Both the position numbers and the translations under genes were made by a program. A DNA stretch of 25,153 bases, taken from assembly GCA_039800165.1 (NCBI GenBank), contig JBDLRH010000064.1, positions 1 to 25,153 on the forward strand, given 5' to 3'. Origin of the DNA: JBDLRH01 sp039800165. GTDB lineage: Bacteria; Pseudomonadota; Gammaproteobacteria; Burkholderiales; Burkholderiaceae_C. The notes below the pieces were generated by a model. That model did no database searches and was not told where the DNA came from. It worked only from the letters and a program-made list of their open reading frames with translations. Positions 6,948 through 14,579 of this stretch are shown piece after piece (positions within the stretch are counted from its first letter, which is position 1; each line of letters begins with the position of its first letter).

Positions 6948-8177
6948 ATGGCAATCGAGATGATCGAAGTCGAAGAGTTCCATTCCGGCACCCAGATCAA
7001 GGTGATCGGCGTGGGCGGTGGCGGCGGCAACGCGGTCGAGCACATGATCGCGCGCACGGTGCAGGGCGTGGAGTTCATCTGCGCCAACACCGACGCGCAG
7101 GCGCTGGCGCGCAGCTCGGCGCACAAGACCATCCAGCTGGGCATCAGCGGCCTGGGCGCGGGCAGCAAGCCCGAGAAAGGCCGTGAGGCAGCCGAGGGCG
7201 CGGTGGACGACATCCGCTCGGCCATCGATGGCGCGCACATGCTGTTCATCACCGCGGGCATGGGTGGCGGCACCGGTACCGGTGCGGCGCCGGTGATCGC
7301 GCGCGTGGCCAAGGAAATGGGCATCCTGACCGTGGGTGTCGTCACCAAGCCCTTCGACTGGGAAGGCGGCAAGCGCATGAGCAACGCCGATGCGGGTCTC
7401 GCCGAACTCGAGGCGAACGTGGACTCGCTGATCGTGGTGCTCAACGACAAGCTGCTCGAGGTGCTGGGTGACGACATCACCCAGGAGGAGGCCTTCGCCT
7501 ACGCCAACGACGTGCTGAAGAACGCGGTGGGCGGCATCGCCGAGATCATCAACGAGTACGGCAACGTCAACGTCGACTTCGAGGACGTGCGCACCGTCAT
7601 GGGCGAGCCGGGCAAGGCGATGATGGGCACCGCTGCTGCCAGCGGCCCCGACCGCGCACGCATCGCGGCCGAGCAGGCGGTGGCCTGCCCGCTGCTCGAG
7701 GGCGTGGACCTGTCGGGTGCCAAGGGCGTGCTGGTGCTGGTGACCGCAGCCAAGGGCTCGCTCAAGCTGTCGGAGTCCAAGCTGGCGATGACCACCATCC
7801 GTGCCTTCGCCGCACCCGATGCACATGTGATCTACGGCGCCGCGTACGACGACACCCTGGGCGACCAGATGCGCGTGACCGTGGTGGCCACCGGCCTGAG
7901 CAAGCCCGGCCAGCGCCGCAGCGCGCCGCCGGTGATGCAGGTCATCCGCACCGGCACCGACAACACGCCCTACGAGATCCCGACCGCGGGCAGCCTGGTT
8001 GGCGCCGGCAGCACGGCGGCGGGCATCGCATCGGCACCGCAGAACTACGACAGCCTGGCCACGCCCAGCGTGTGGCGCAATGCGCGCACCCAGGCGGCCG
8101 CCAAGGTCGAGGCGCTGTCGTCGGGGGGCATGGACGACTTCGAGATCCCGGCCTTCCTGCGCCGCCAGGCCGACTGA
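6948..8177 (+). CDS. ftsZ: FtsZ, tubulin-like division GTPase
   Basis: Polymerises with GTP into the Z ring that directs septal peptidoglycan synthesis. 409 residues. Seen are the N-terminal nucleotide-binding region KVIGVGGGGGNAVEHM, CANTDAQAL, the tubulin signature GMGGGTGTGAAPV, the NADAGLAELE region, and a T7 loop NVNVDFEDVRTVM in which the usual Ala of FADV is Glu. The extreme C-terminus, DDFEIPAFLRRQAD, is the conserved tail that binds FtsA and ZipA-type partners, separated by a variable linker of about 60 residues. Classic position between ftsA and lpxC. Confidence 0.98.
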   Translation: MAIEMIEVEEFHSGTQIKVIGVGGGGGNAVEHMIARTVQGVEFICANTDAQALARSSAHKTIQLGISGLGAGSKPEKGREAAEGAVDDIRSAIDGAHMLFITAGMGGGTGTGAAPVIARVAKEMGILTVGVVTKPFDWEGGKRMSNADAGLAELEANVDSLIVVLNDKLLEVLGDDITQEEAFAYANDVLKNAVGGIAEIINEYGNVNVDFEDVRTVMGEPGKAMMGTAAASGPDRARIAAEQAVACPLLEGVDLSGAKGVLVLVTAAKGSLKLSESKLAMTTIRAFAAPDAHVIYGAAYDDTLGDQMRVTVVATGLSKPGQRRSAPPVMQVIRTGTDNTPYEIPTAGSLVGAGSTAAGIASAPQNYDSLATPSVWRNARTQAAAKVEALSSGGMDDFEIPAFLRRQAD

Positions 8178-8206
8178 CGGCCTCAGCGGGAAAAGAGGGT
8201 GCGCCG

Positions 8207-8219
8207 TAAAATGCGGCCA
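8207..8219 (+). promoter_or_regulatory. Candidate lpxC promoter giving a leaderless transcript
   Basis: TAAAAT at 8207-8212 is a good -10 hexamer and lies 6 nt before the lpxC ATG, so the predicted +1 falls on the A of the start codon. No Shine-Dalgarno is found at normal distance, and no good -35 is visible 16-18 bp upstream. Confidence 0.45.
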
Positions 8220-9142
8220 TGCTGCAACAGCGCACCCTCAAGACACTGACGCGCGCCGTCGGCGTGGGGCTGCACAGCGGGCAGCGGGTGGAGCTCACGC
8301 TGCGCCCGGCGCAGCCCGACACCGGCATCGTGTTTCGCCGGGTGGACCTGCCGCAGCCGGTGGATATTGCGGTGTGCGCCGAGTCGGTCACCGACACGCG
8401 GCTCGCATCCACCATCTCCAGCGGCGACGCCAAGGTGCACACCGTCGAGCACCTGATGTCGGCCTGCTCGGGCCTGGGCATCGACAACCTGTATGTGGAC
8501 ATCACCGCCGAAGAGGTGCCGATCCTCGACGGCTCGTCGGCGTCCTTCGTGTTCCTGCTGCAAAGCGCGGGGATCGCGCTGCAAAACGCGCCCAGGCGCT
8601 TCATCCGTGTCAAGAAGCCGGTGGAAGTGCGCGAGGGCGAAGGCGATGGCCTGAAGTGGGCGCGACTGGAGCCCCACCACGGCCTGAAGTTCAGCTTCGA
8701 GATCGACTTTGCGCACCGCGTGGTGGACTCCACCGGCCAGCGGGTGGAGTTCGACCTCGGCTCGGGCACCTACAGCCGCGACATCGCGCGGGCGCGCACC
8801 TTCGGTTTCACCAAGGATGTGGAGATGATGCGCTCGCACGGCCTGGGGCTGGGCGGCGGGCTGGACAACGCCATCGTGATGGACGACTACCGCGTCCTCA
8901 ACACCGAGGGCCTGCGCTACGACGACGAGTTCGCCAAGCACAAGATCCTTGACGCGATGGGCGACCTGTACATCGCAGGCAAGCCGCTGCTGGCGGCCTA
9001 CAGCGCCTTCCGCTCAGGCCACGCGCTCAACAACAAGCTGCTGCGCGCGCTGCTGGCCGACGCGTCGGCCTATGAAGTGGTGAGCTTCGAGCGCGAATCC
9101 GACGCGCCGCAGGGCTTCGCGCAAGTCGCGCGCGCCTGGTAG
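8219..9142 (+). CDS. lpxC: LpxC, UDP-3-O-acyl-N-acetylglucosamine deacetylase
   Basis: Zinc-dependent deacetylase, the committed step of lipid A synthesis. 307 residues, the usual length. Seen are the start MLQQRTLKTLTRAVGVGLHSG, the first zinc ligand in KVHTVEHLMSA (His78), the PILDGSSASFVFLL block, ARTFGF, GGGLDNAIVMDDY, the second zinc site HKILDAMGDLYIAG and the catalytic His region SGHALNNKLLRALL. It lies 41 bp after ftsZ, the standard end of the dcw cluster, and couples outer-membrane lipid synthesis to division genes. A probable own promoter sits right at its start codon. Confidence 0.97.
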   Translation: MLQQRTLKTLTRAVGVGLHSGQRVELTLRPAQPDTGIVFRRVDLPQPVDIAVCAESVTDTRLASTISSGDAKVHTVEHLMSACSGLGIDNLYVDITAEEVPILDGSSASFVFLLQSAGIALQNAPRRFIRVKKPVEVREGEGDGLKWARLEPHHGLKFSFEIDFAHRVVDSTGQRVEFDLGSGTYSRDIARARTFGFTKDVEMMRSHGLGLGGGLDNAIVMDDYRVLNTEGLRYDDEFAKHKILDAMGDLYIAGKPLLAAYSAFRSGHALNNKLLRALLADASAYEVVSFERESDAPQGFAQVARAW

Positions 9143-9173
9143 GCGCCGCCGCCTGATCACCCCCGCCTGACCC

Positions 9174-9350
9174 ATGCTGCTGTTTCGCTGGGCGATCTTC
9201 CTGCTGCTGATCGCCGCTGGCGTGATGTTCGCGTTCTACGTCGCCACCGGCGAGCAGCGCTGGCGGCGCTGGGGTGTCGTCACCCTCAAGTGGACGGTGA
9301 TTGCGGCGCTCGGCTTCTTCGCGGTGCTGATCGCCGAGCGGGTGCTCTGA
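9174..9350 (+). CDS. Small two-helix membrane protein downstream of lpxC
   Basis: A 58-residue ORF starting MLLFRWAIFLLLIAAG. Two hydrophobic segments (about residues 3-24 and 39-56) are separated by a charged turn with GEQRWRRWG, as expected for a small inner-membrane protein with a short positively charged loop. It begins 31 bp after the lpxC stop on the same strand and ends 49 bp before the convergent ruvC stop. I do not recognise a family or function; co-transcription with lpxC is likely. The clear hydrophobic pattern and basic loop favour a real gene over chance. Confidence 0.7.
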   Translation: MLLFRWAIFLLLIAAGVMFAFYVATGEQRWRRWGVVTLKWTVIAALGFFAVLIAERVL

Positions 9351-9399
9351 CAAATCCCCGGTGCCCTGACGGCAATCGCTCCGCCCGGCCTTGCGCACG

Positions 9400-9948
9400 C
9401 TACAGATTGCGCCCGCGCCGATACATCGCGCTGGTGCTGCGCGTGAGCTCTGCTGCACCGGCCAGGCGCTCGCGGCCGGGGGCGATGTGGGCGTGCGCAA
9501 TCGCCAGGCCCAGCGCGTCGGCCGCGTCGGTGCCGGGTGCGCGGTCCAGGCGCAGCAGCCGCTGCACCATCGCCTGCACCTCGGCCTTGGCGGCCTTGCC
9601 GTGGCCGGCCACCGCCTTCTTCATCTGCAGCGCGGTGTACTCTGCCACCGGCAGCCCGCCGGCCACCAGAGCGGTCAGGCACGCACCGCGCGCCTGGCCC
9701 AGCAGCAGCGTGGACTGCGGGTTGACGTTGACGAACACGATCTCCACTGCCGCCGCCTCGGGCTGGTACAGCGCGATCACTTCGTGGATGCCCTCGAACA
9801 GCAGCTTCAGCCGCCCGGGCAGGTCGCCCTTGGCCGGCCCCCGGGTGGTGATGACGCCGCTGGCCACATAGCGCAGCGCGCTGCCTTGGGCATCGATCAC
9901 GCCAAAGCCGGTGACCTGCAGTCCGGGGTCGATGCCAAGGATGCGCAT
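9400..9948 (-). CDS. ruvC: RuvC, Holliday junction resolvase
   Basis: Endonuclease that cuts four-way DNA junctions in recombination repair, acting with RuvAB. 182 residues. The start MRILGIDPGLQVTGFGV and the acidic catalytic residues are all present: Asp7, Glu69 (AVEIVFVNVNPQS), Asp141 and Asp144 (GTDAADALGLAIAHAH), matching the D7/E66/D138/D141 set of E. coli. Last gene of the minus-strand run, 15 bp after mtgA; ruvA and ruvB are not in the window. Confidence 0.96.
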   Translation of the reverse strand: MRILGIDPGLQVTGFGVIDAQGSALRYVASGVITTRGPAKGDLPGRLKLLFEGIHEVIALYQPEAAAVEIVFVNVNPQSTLLLGQARGACLTALVAGGLPVAEYTALQMKKAVAGHGKAAKAEVQAMVQRLLRLDRAPGTDAADALGLAIAHAHIAPGRERLAGAAELTRSTSAMYRRGRNL

Positions 9949-9963
9949 GCGGTGGCTCGTGGT

Positions 9964-10707
9964 TCAAGGCAGTTGGGCGTTGCCCATGCGGCCGAGGATC
10001 ACCTCGCTGCGCCCCGCAAGGTACGACGAGTGGGGCAGGCGCTCGAAGAACTTCGGGCGCGGCAGCATCACTGCCAGCCGGGCAGACTCGTACGCGTTCA
10101 GCCGCGACGCGCTCTTGCGAAAGTAGTGCTGCGCGGCCGCCTCGGCGCCAAACACGCCTTCGCCCCACTCCACGCTGTTGAGATAGATCTCGAGGATGCG
10201 CCGCTTGCTCAGCAGCGTCTCCAGCGCCAGCGTCAGCACCAGCTCCTGGCCCTTGCGCAGCAGCGTGCGCTCGCCCGACAGCAGCAGGTTCTTGGCCAGC
10301 TGCTGGGTGATGGTGGAGCCGCCGACCACCTTGGCGGATTTTCCTGCGCTGGCGTTCGCGCCCGAGCGGCGGACGCGCGCCTCGGCCTGCGCTTCGGCCT
10401 TGGCATTCTTCTGCCAGGCCTTCTCCACCGCGTCCCAGTCCACGCCGTCGTGCTGCACAAAGGCGTCGTCTTCCGACGCGATCACCGCACGCTTGAGCGA
10501 ATCATGGATGCGCTCGTACGGCACCCACTCCTGGCGCCAGCGCAGCCGGTCGCGCTCGGTGGCGATGCGCCAGGCTTCCGAGCGCTGGAACGCGGTGGAC
10601 TGCGGATCGATCGCAGCCATCAGCGCGATGCGCGCGATGAAGAACAGCTGCAGCGCCAACGCCGCCACCAGCATCCAGCCGGCCAACCGTAGCAGCGAGC
10701 GCAGCAT
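9964..10707 (-). CDS. mtgA: MtgA, monofunctional biosynthetic peptidoglycan transglycosylase
   Basis: GT51 glycosyltransferase that polymerises lipid II without transpeptidase activity. 247 residues: one N-terminal transmembrane helix (about 10-30) then the GT51 domain with ASEDDAFVQHDG (catalytic Glu79), GGSTITQQLAKNLLLS, RKGQELVLTLALE and EIYLNSVEWGEGVFG. Between AWQKN and VVGGSTIT there is a roughly 25-residue Ala/Lys/Arg/Glu-rich insertion (about 101-127), longer than I remember for E. coli MtgA. It starts 3 bp after the aroE stop, so the two are probably cotranscribed. Confidence 0.95.
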   Translation of the reverse strand: MLRSLLRLAGWMLVAALALQLFFIARIALMAAIDPQSTAFQRSEAWRIATERDRLRWRQEWVPYERIHDSLKRAVIASEDDAFVQHDGVDWDAVEKAWQKNAKAEAQAEARVRRSGANASAGKSAKVVGGSTITQQLAKNLLLSGERTLLRKGQELVLTLALETLLSKRRILEIYLNSVEWGEGVFGAEAAAQHYFRKSASRLNAYESARLAVMLPRPKFFERLPHSSYLAGRSEVILGRMGNAQLP

Positions 10708-10710
10708 GGC

Positions 10711-11553
10711 TCAGGCCCGCACCGCGCCTTCCAGGTGCCGGCGCAGTGCGGCCAGCACCGACGCCGACTCCGGCCGCACGCCGCGCCACAGCGCAAAGGC
10801 CTCGGCCGCCTGCTCAACCAGCATGCCCAGGCCATCGCGCGCGTGCGCACCGTGGCTGCGGGCCCAGTCCATGAAGCCCTGCGCCGGTGGCCCGTACATC
10901 ATGTCGAGCGCCGTCGCGCCCGGGCGCAGCACCTGCGCAGACACCGGAACACCTGCCCCGGACAGGCTGCTGGCGGTGCCGTTGATGACCACATCAAAGG
11001 CGCCTGGCACCGCATCCAGCGCGCAGTCGCCCAGCTCCACGCCGCTGGCCGCCGCCAGTGCCGCATGGCGCTGCACCAGCGCACGCGCCTTGTCCTGTGT
11101 GCGGTTGGCCACCACCAGTCGGCGCGGCCGCGCCTCGATCAGTGGCCCCATCACGCCGGCGGATGCGCCGCCTGCGCCCAGCAGCAGCAGGTCGCGGCCC
11201 GACAGGTCCAGGCCCGCATGCATCGTGAGGTCGAGCACCAGGCCGATGCCGTCGGTGTTGTCGGCAAAGATGCCGCCTGCGTCGAAGCGCAGCACATTGC
11301 AGGCCTGCGCCAGCGCCGCGCGCGGCGTGACCACCGCTGCCAGGGCGGCAGCCTCGAACTTGAACGGCACGGTGATGTTGCAGCCGCGCCCGCCCTCGGC
11401 GCGGAACGCGGCGATGCCCTCGGCCAGCGCACCGAGAGCGATCAGCCGCTTCTCATAACGCACCGGCTCGCCGGTCTGCCCGGCAAAGCGCGCGTGAATC
11501 CACGGCGACTTGCTGTGCTCCACCGGGTTGCCCATCACGCAGTACAGATCCAT
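10711..11553 (-). CDS. aroE: AroE, shikimate dehydrogenase
   Basis: NADPH-dependent reduction of 3-dehydroshikimate to shikimate. From the ATG at 11553 it gives 280 residues starting MDLYCVMGNPVEHSKSP, which aligns with the usual N-terminus; an upstream ATG at 11562 or TTG at 11565 would add 3 or 4 residues. Seen are NITVPFK with the catalytic Lys, NTDGIG with the catalytic Asp, the cofactor loop LLLGAGGASAGV, the NRT motif, VINGTASSL and DGLGMLVEQAAEAF. No convincing ribosome binding site separates the starts. It follows the TonB-like gene by about 10-20 bp. It is the second aromatic-pathway gene in the window, with aroG. Confidence 0.94.
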   Translation of the reverse strand: MDLYCVMGNPVEHSKSPWIHARFAGQTGEPVRYEKRLIALGALAEGIAAFRAEGGRGCNITVPFKFEAAALAAVVTPRAALAQACNVLRFDAGGIFADNTDGIGLVLDLTMHAGLDLSGRDLLLLGAGGASAGVMGPLIEARPRRLVVANRTQDKARALVQRHAALAAASGVELGDCALDAVPGAFDVVINGTASSLSGAGVPVSAQVLRPGATALDMMYGPPAQGFMDWARSHGAHARDGLGMLVEQAAEAFALWRGVRPESASVLAALRRHLEGAVRA

Positions 11554-11571
11554 GGCCAGCATCAAGAAGGT

Positions 11572-12426
11572 TCAGCGCGTACTGAACTGCGTCTGCAGCC
11601 CCACGTCGCGGGTGAAGCGAAAACGCGAGACCACCACGATCTCGTCAGACGTGCGGCGCATCTCGGCGCTGAAGGGCCCGAAGGGGCCCGCGGTGCGCGC
11701 AATCGCCAGCGCCTGCCGGTCCAGTTGCGGGTTGCCCGAACCTTCCAGCAGTTCGCTGCGCAGCAGCGCGCCATTGGCGTCCACCGCCATCAGGATGGTG
11801 AGGTCGCCGTACAGCTTGGTGCCGTTGGCTTCGGGGAAGAAGCGGGTGCCGCGGTCTTCGATGCGCCGGCGCAGGCGGTCGTAGTACAGGGCATAAGCTT
11901 CCTCGCGCGTGGCCGGGCTGACGTAGCGGCGTCGAGGCTGCTCGTTGCTGTCGCTCAGCCGCCGCTCGATTTCGGCGATCTGCTGCGTGGCCATGCGCAT
12001 GCGCTGCTCGCGCGCCACGTTCTCGGGTGCGTCGGCAGGCTTGCGCGGATCGGGTGGCGGCAGCTCGGCCAGCTGCCGGTGCAGCTGCGCCAGCAGCGCG
12101 GTCTGCTGCGTCTGCAGGGCGCGGATGCTGCGCTGCGCCTGCTCGGTGCTGGTGCCTTGCGCGGTCAGCTCGGTCGGCGGCAGCGGCGACTGCGCGCGGC
12201 CCCGTTCGGCGGGCCCGCCGCCGGCCAGGTTGGCCTGGGCAATCGCCTTGGGCTGGTCGGGCCGCTCGCTGGTACGGCTGTTGACCAGGATCACTTCGAG
12301 CGGCGTGTCGCGAAATGCGCGGCGCACCGCCTCTGGGTCGATGAAGCGCACCGTCAGCAGCGCCGCATGGAAGGCCAGCGACAGGCCCAGCGCGACATGC
12401 AGGGTGCTGATGCGGCGGGCGTCCAT
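11572..12426 (-). CDS. TonB-like / energy-transducer-like protein
   Basis: 284 residues. A single N-terminal membrane helix (about 9-28) follows a short basic head, then comes an Ala/Gln/Pro-rich periplasmic linker with a likely coiled-coil (about 95-160, rich in Gln, Leu and Arg). A C-terminal domain (about 170-284) has the TonB-C pattern: YYDRLRRRIEDRGTRFFPE, GDLTILMAVDANGALLRSELLEGSGNPQLDRQAL. TonB proteins carry proton-motive energy from ExbBD to outer-membrane receptors, but no exbB, exbD or receptor gene is here, and the linker lacks the classical long Pro-Glu/Pro-Lys repeats. A structural or envelope-stability role is equally possible. It sits 23 bp after the RNase II-family gene. Confidence 0.75.
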   Translation of the reverse strand: MDARRISTLHVALGLSLAFHAALLTVRFIDPEAVRRAFRDTPLEVILVNSRTSERPDQPKAIAQANLAGGGPAERGRAQSPLPPTELTAQGTSTEQAQRSIRALQTQQTALLAQLHRQLAELPPPDPRKPADAPENVAREQRMRMATQQIAEIERRLSDSNEQPRRRYVSPATREEAYALYYDRLRRRIEDRGTRFFPEANGTKLYGDLTILMAVDANGALLRSELLEGSGNPQLDRQALAIARTAGPFGPFSAEMRRTSDEIVVVSRFRFTRDVGLQTQFSTR

Positions 12427-12449
12427 GGCGGCGTCGGGCGGGTGGGTGC

Positions 12450-14540
12450 TCAGCTGGCCGGCCCGGTCACCGCAGCGGCGTCGCCGGCTGCAAGTGAAGG
12501 CGCAGGGGCGTCAGCATCGTCCAGATCCACCGAGATGGTCAGCGGCCCGGCCGCGGCCTCGCTCTCGGCGTCTTCGCTGTCTTCGGGCTCGGCCACCGCG
12601 GCGGCATCGTCCAGCCGTTCGGTCACCGTGCCGTGCACATCCAGCGTGATCTCGTCAATGTGGCCCAGCCGCACCCGCACGCGTGCACCGCGCGGCAGGC
12701 CGTCGGCCCCCATCACCGGCAGCACCAGCGGCAGCGTGTCGGCGCGCACCAGCCCGTCCTTGATGACGGTGGCGGTCAGTTCCGTCAGCGCCGCCTGCTG
12801 CAGGTGGCGCAGCGTCCAGAAGCGCTCCATGCCGGCCTGGTGCACGTTGTAGGCGGTGTAGGCCGCATCGAACGCACTGATGATCGAGAACAGCTCCGCG
12901 TCCTTGGGCTTGAACGGCGCGGCCAGCGCCGCGGTGCGGCCGTGGCGCGCGGCAGCAATGATCTGCCACTGGTTGACCAGATCGGTGTAGCGGCGCAGTG
13001 GCGAGGTGCTCCACGCATAGCTTTTCACGCCGATGCCCGCATGCGGCAGCGACTTGGTACCCATGCGCACCTTCACGCCAGGCGCCAGGCTGGCCTGGCT
13101 GCGGTAGATGGCCGGCACGCCGTGCTCGGCGAGCCAGCCGCCCCAGTGGCTGTTGGCCAGGATCATCGCCTCGGCCACGATCAGGTCCAGCGGCGCGCCG
13201 CGCTGGCGCACGCTGATCTGCACCGTCTCGCTGCCGTCAGGGGCATCGCCCTGCACATCGAGGAGGCGAAAGTTGTAATCGGCGCGGTTGAAGGTCTCGG
13301 GCTTGCCGCGCACCACCTCGCGCCGCGCCTTGAGCTCGCGTGCCAGGCGGTGCAAGAAGGCCAGTGCCGGCTGGAACGCGGCCACCTCGGCAGGCGTCTC
13401 CTGCACTGCAGAGGTGTCGGCGGCGTCGCCCAGCCACGCTTCGGTGATCAGCGCGTCGAGCTGGTCGTGCCGCAGGTTGGCTGCGATCGGCACGCGCTCA
13501 AGCCGCGTCTGCGCCTCGCCCAGCGCCAGCGTGGCCTCGTCGATCTGCACATACAGCGACACCGCCGGGCAGTCGCGTCCGGCCTGCAGGGTGTAGCGCT
13601 GCACCACCCCGTCGGGCAGCATCGTGATCTTGTGCCCGGGCATGTAGACGGTGGACAGCCGCTGGCGCGCCACCGCGTCGACGGCGTCGCCCGGGGTGAG
13701 CGCCAGGCCCGGCGCCGCGATGTGGATGCCGAGAGTGACGCGGCCGCTGCCCAGGCCCTGCAGCGACAGCGCGTCGTCGATCTCTGTGGTCTGAGAATCG
13801 TCGATGGAGAACGCCTGCACCGCGGCCACCGGCAGATCGTCGCCAATGGCCGGTGCCGCGAGCGCGGGAAAGCCGGTGCCCTTGGGGAAGTGCTCGAACA
13901 GGAAGCGCTGCCAGTGGAACTGGTAGGCCGAGGCGATGGCGCCTGCGCGCTGCAGCAGGTCCAGCGGTGCGTGCTTGGTGGCGCGTGCGGCCTCGACCAC
14001 CGCCTTGTACTCGGGCGCATTCTTGTCGGGCTTGAACAGGATGCGAAACAGCTGCTCGCGCACGGGCGCGGGGCACTGGCCTTCTGCCAGCGCCTTGGCC
14101 CAGGCGTCGATCTGCGCCTGCACCTGCTTCTTCTTCTCGATCGCGGCCAGTGCCTGCTGCACGATCTCGGCAGGCGCCTTGCGAAAGCGCCCCTTGCCGG
14201 CACGGCGAAAGTAATGCGGCGCCTCAAACAGCGTCAGCAGGGCGGCGGCCTGCTGTGCGGTGCTGGCCTGGGCGCTGAAGTAGTCGCGTGCCAGGTCGGC
14301 AAAACCGAACTCGTCTTCCGGCGCGAATTCCCAGGCCAGCTGCAGGTCGATGCCGGTGCTCAGCGAGTGCGCCTCGCGCATCAGCTCGGCCGGCGCGGGC
14401 TTGTCAAAGCGCAGCAGCACGTTCGCCGCCTTCACCTTCACCCGCTTGCCGCTGTCCAGCTCGATCTGCGCCGAGGCCTCGGCCTCGCTCATCACCCGCC
14501 CGGTGACGAACTTCCCGGCCTCTTCGAACAATGCAAACAT
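12450..14540 (-). CDS. RNase II-family (RNB domain) 3'-5' exoribonuclease
   Basis: 696 residues. The RNB catalytic core begins near residue 240 with FSIDDSQTTEIDDALS: Asp247, Asp255 and Asp256 fit RNase II catalytic aspartates, while the position of E. coli Asp207 is Glu253. Further blocks are GIHIAAPGLALTPGDAVDAVA, STVYMPGHKITMLPD, EAMILANSHWGGWLAEHGVPAIYRSQ and STSPLRRYTDLVNQWQI. An N-terminal helical/OB-like region (about 1-235) and a C-terminal S1-like segment followed by an acidic tail (about 645-696) flank it. It degrades single-stranded RNA in the cytoplasm. The length lies between RNase II and RNase R; I leave the symbol blank because rnb versus a VacB-like subfamily is not settled by eye. 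Confidence 0.9.
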   Translation of the reverse strand: MFALFEEAGKFVTGRVMSEAEASAQIELDSGKRVKVKAANVLLRFDKPAPAELMREAHSLSTGIDLQLAWEFAPEDEFGFADLARDYFSAQASTAQQAAALLTLFEAPHYFRRAGKGRFRKAPAEIVQQALAAIEKKKQVQAQIDAWAKALAEGQCPAPVREQLFRILFKPDKNAPEYKAVVEAARATKHAPLDLLQRAGAIASAYQFHWQRFLFEHFPKGTGFPALAAPAIGDDLPVAAVQAFSIDDSQTTEIDDALSLQGLGSGRVTLGIHIAAPGLALTPGDAVDAVARQRLSTVYMPGHKITMLPDGVVQRYTLQAGRDCPAVSLYVQIDEATLALGEAQTRLERVPIAANLRHDQLDALITEAWLGDAADTSAVQETPAEVAAFQPALAFLHRLARELKARREVVRGKPETFNRADYNFRLLDVQGDAPDGSETVQISVRQRGAPLDLIVAEAMILANSHWGGWLAEHGVPAIYRSQASLAPGVKVRMGTKSLPHAGIGVKSYAWSTSPLRRYTDLVNQWQIIAAARHGRTAALAAPFKPKDAELFSIISAFDAAYTAYNVHQAGMERFWTLRHLQQAALTELTATVIKDGLVRADTLPLVLPVMGADGLPRGARVRVRLGHIDEITLDVHGTVTERLDDAAAVAEPEDSEDAESEAAAGPLTISVDLDDADAPAPSLAAGDAAAVTGPAS

Positions 14541-14553
14541 GGCGCGGATTGTC
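14541..14553 (-). promoter_or_regulatory. Candidate -10 element just before the RNase II-family gene
   Basis: GACAAT at 14553-14548 (minus strand), preceded by TGG (extended -10), lies 7 nt before the ATG. This predicts a transcript starting 1 nt before the start codon. No Shine-Dalgarno is visible in the 39-bp spacer after the esterase gene. Confidence 0.3.
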
Positions 14554-14579
14554 CCATGCGGCCTGCGGTGGCCACGGCC

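Noticed and set aside
9351..9399. Possible terminator between the small membrane protein gene and ruvC
   Set aside because: Only a 4-bp stem (TGCC/GGCA) and no T-run could be found.
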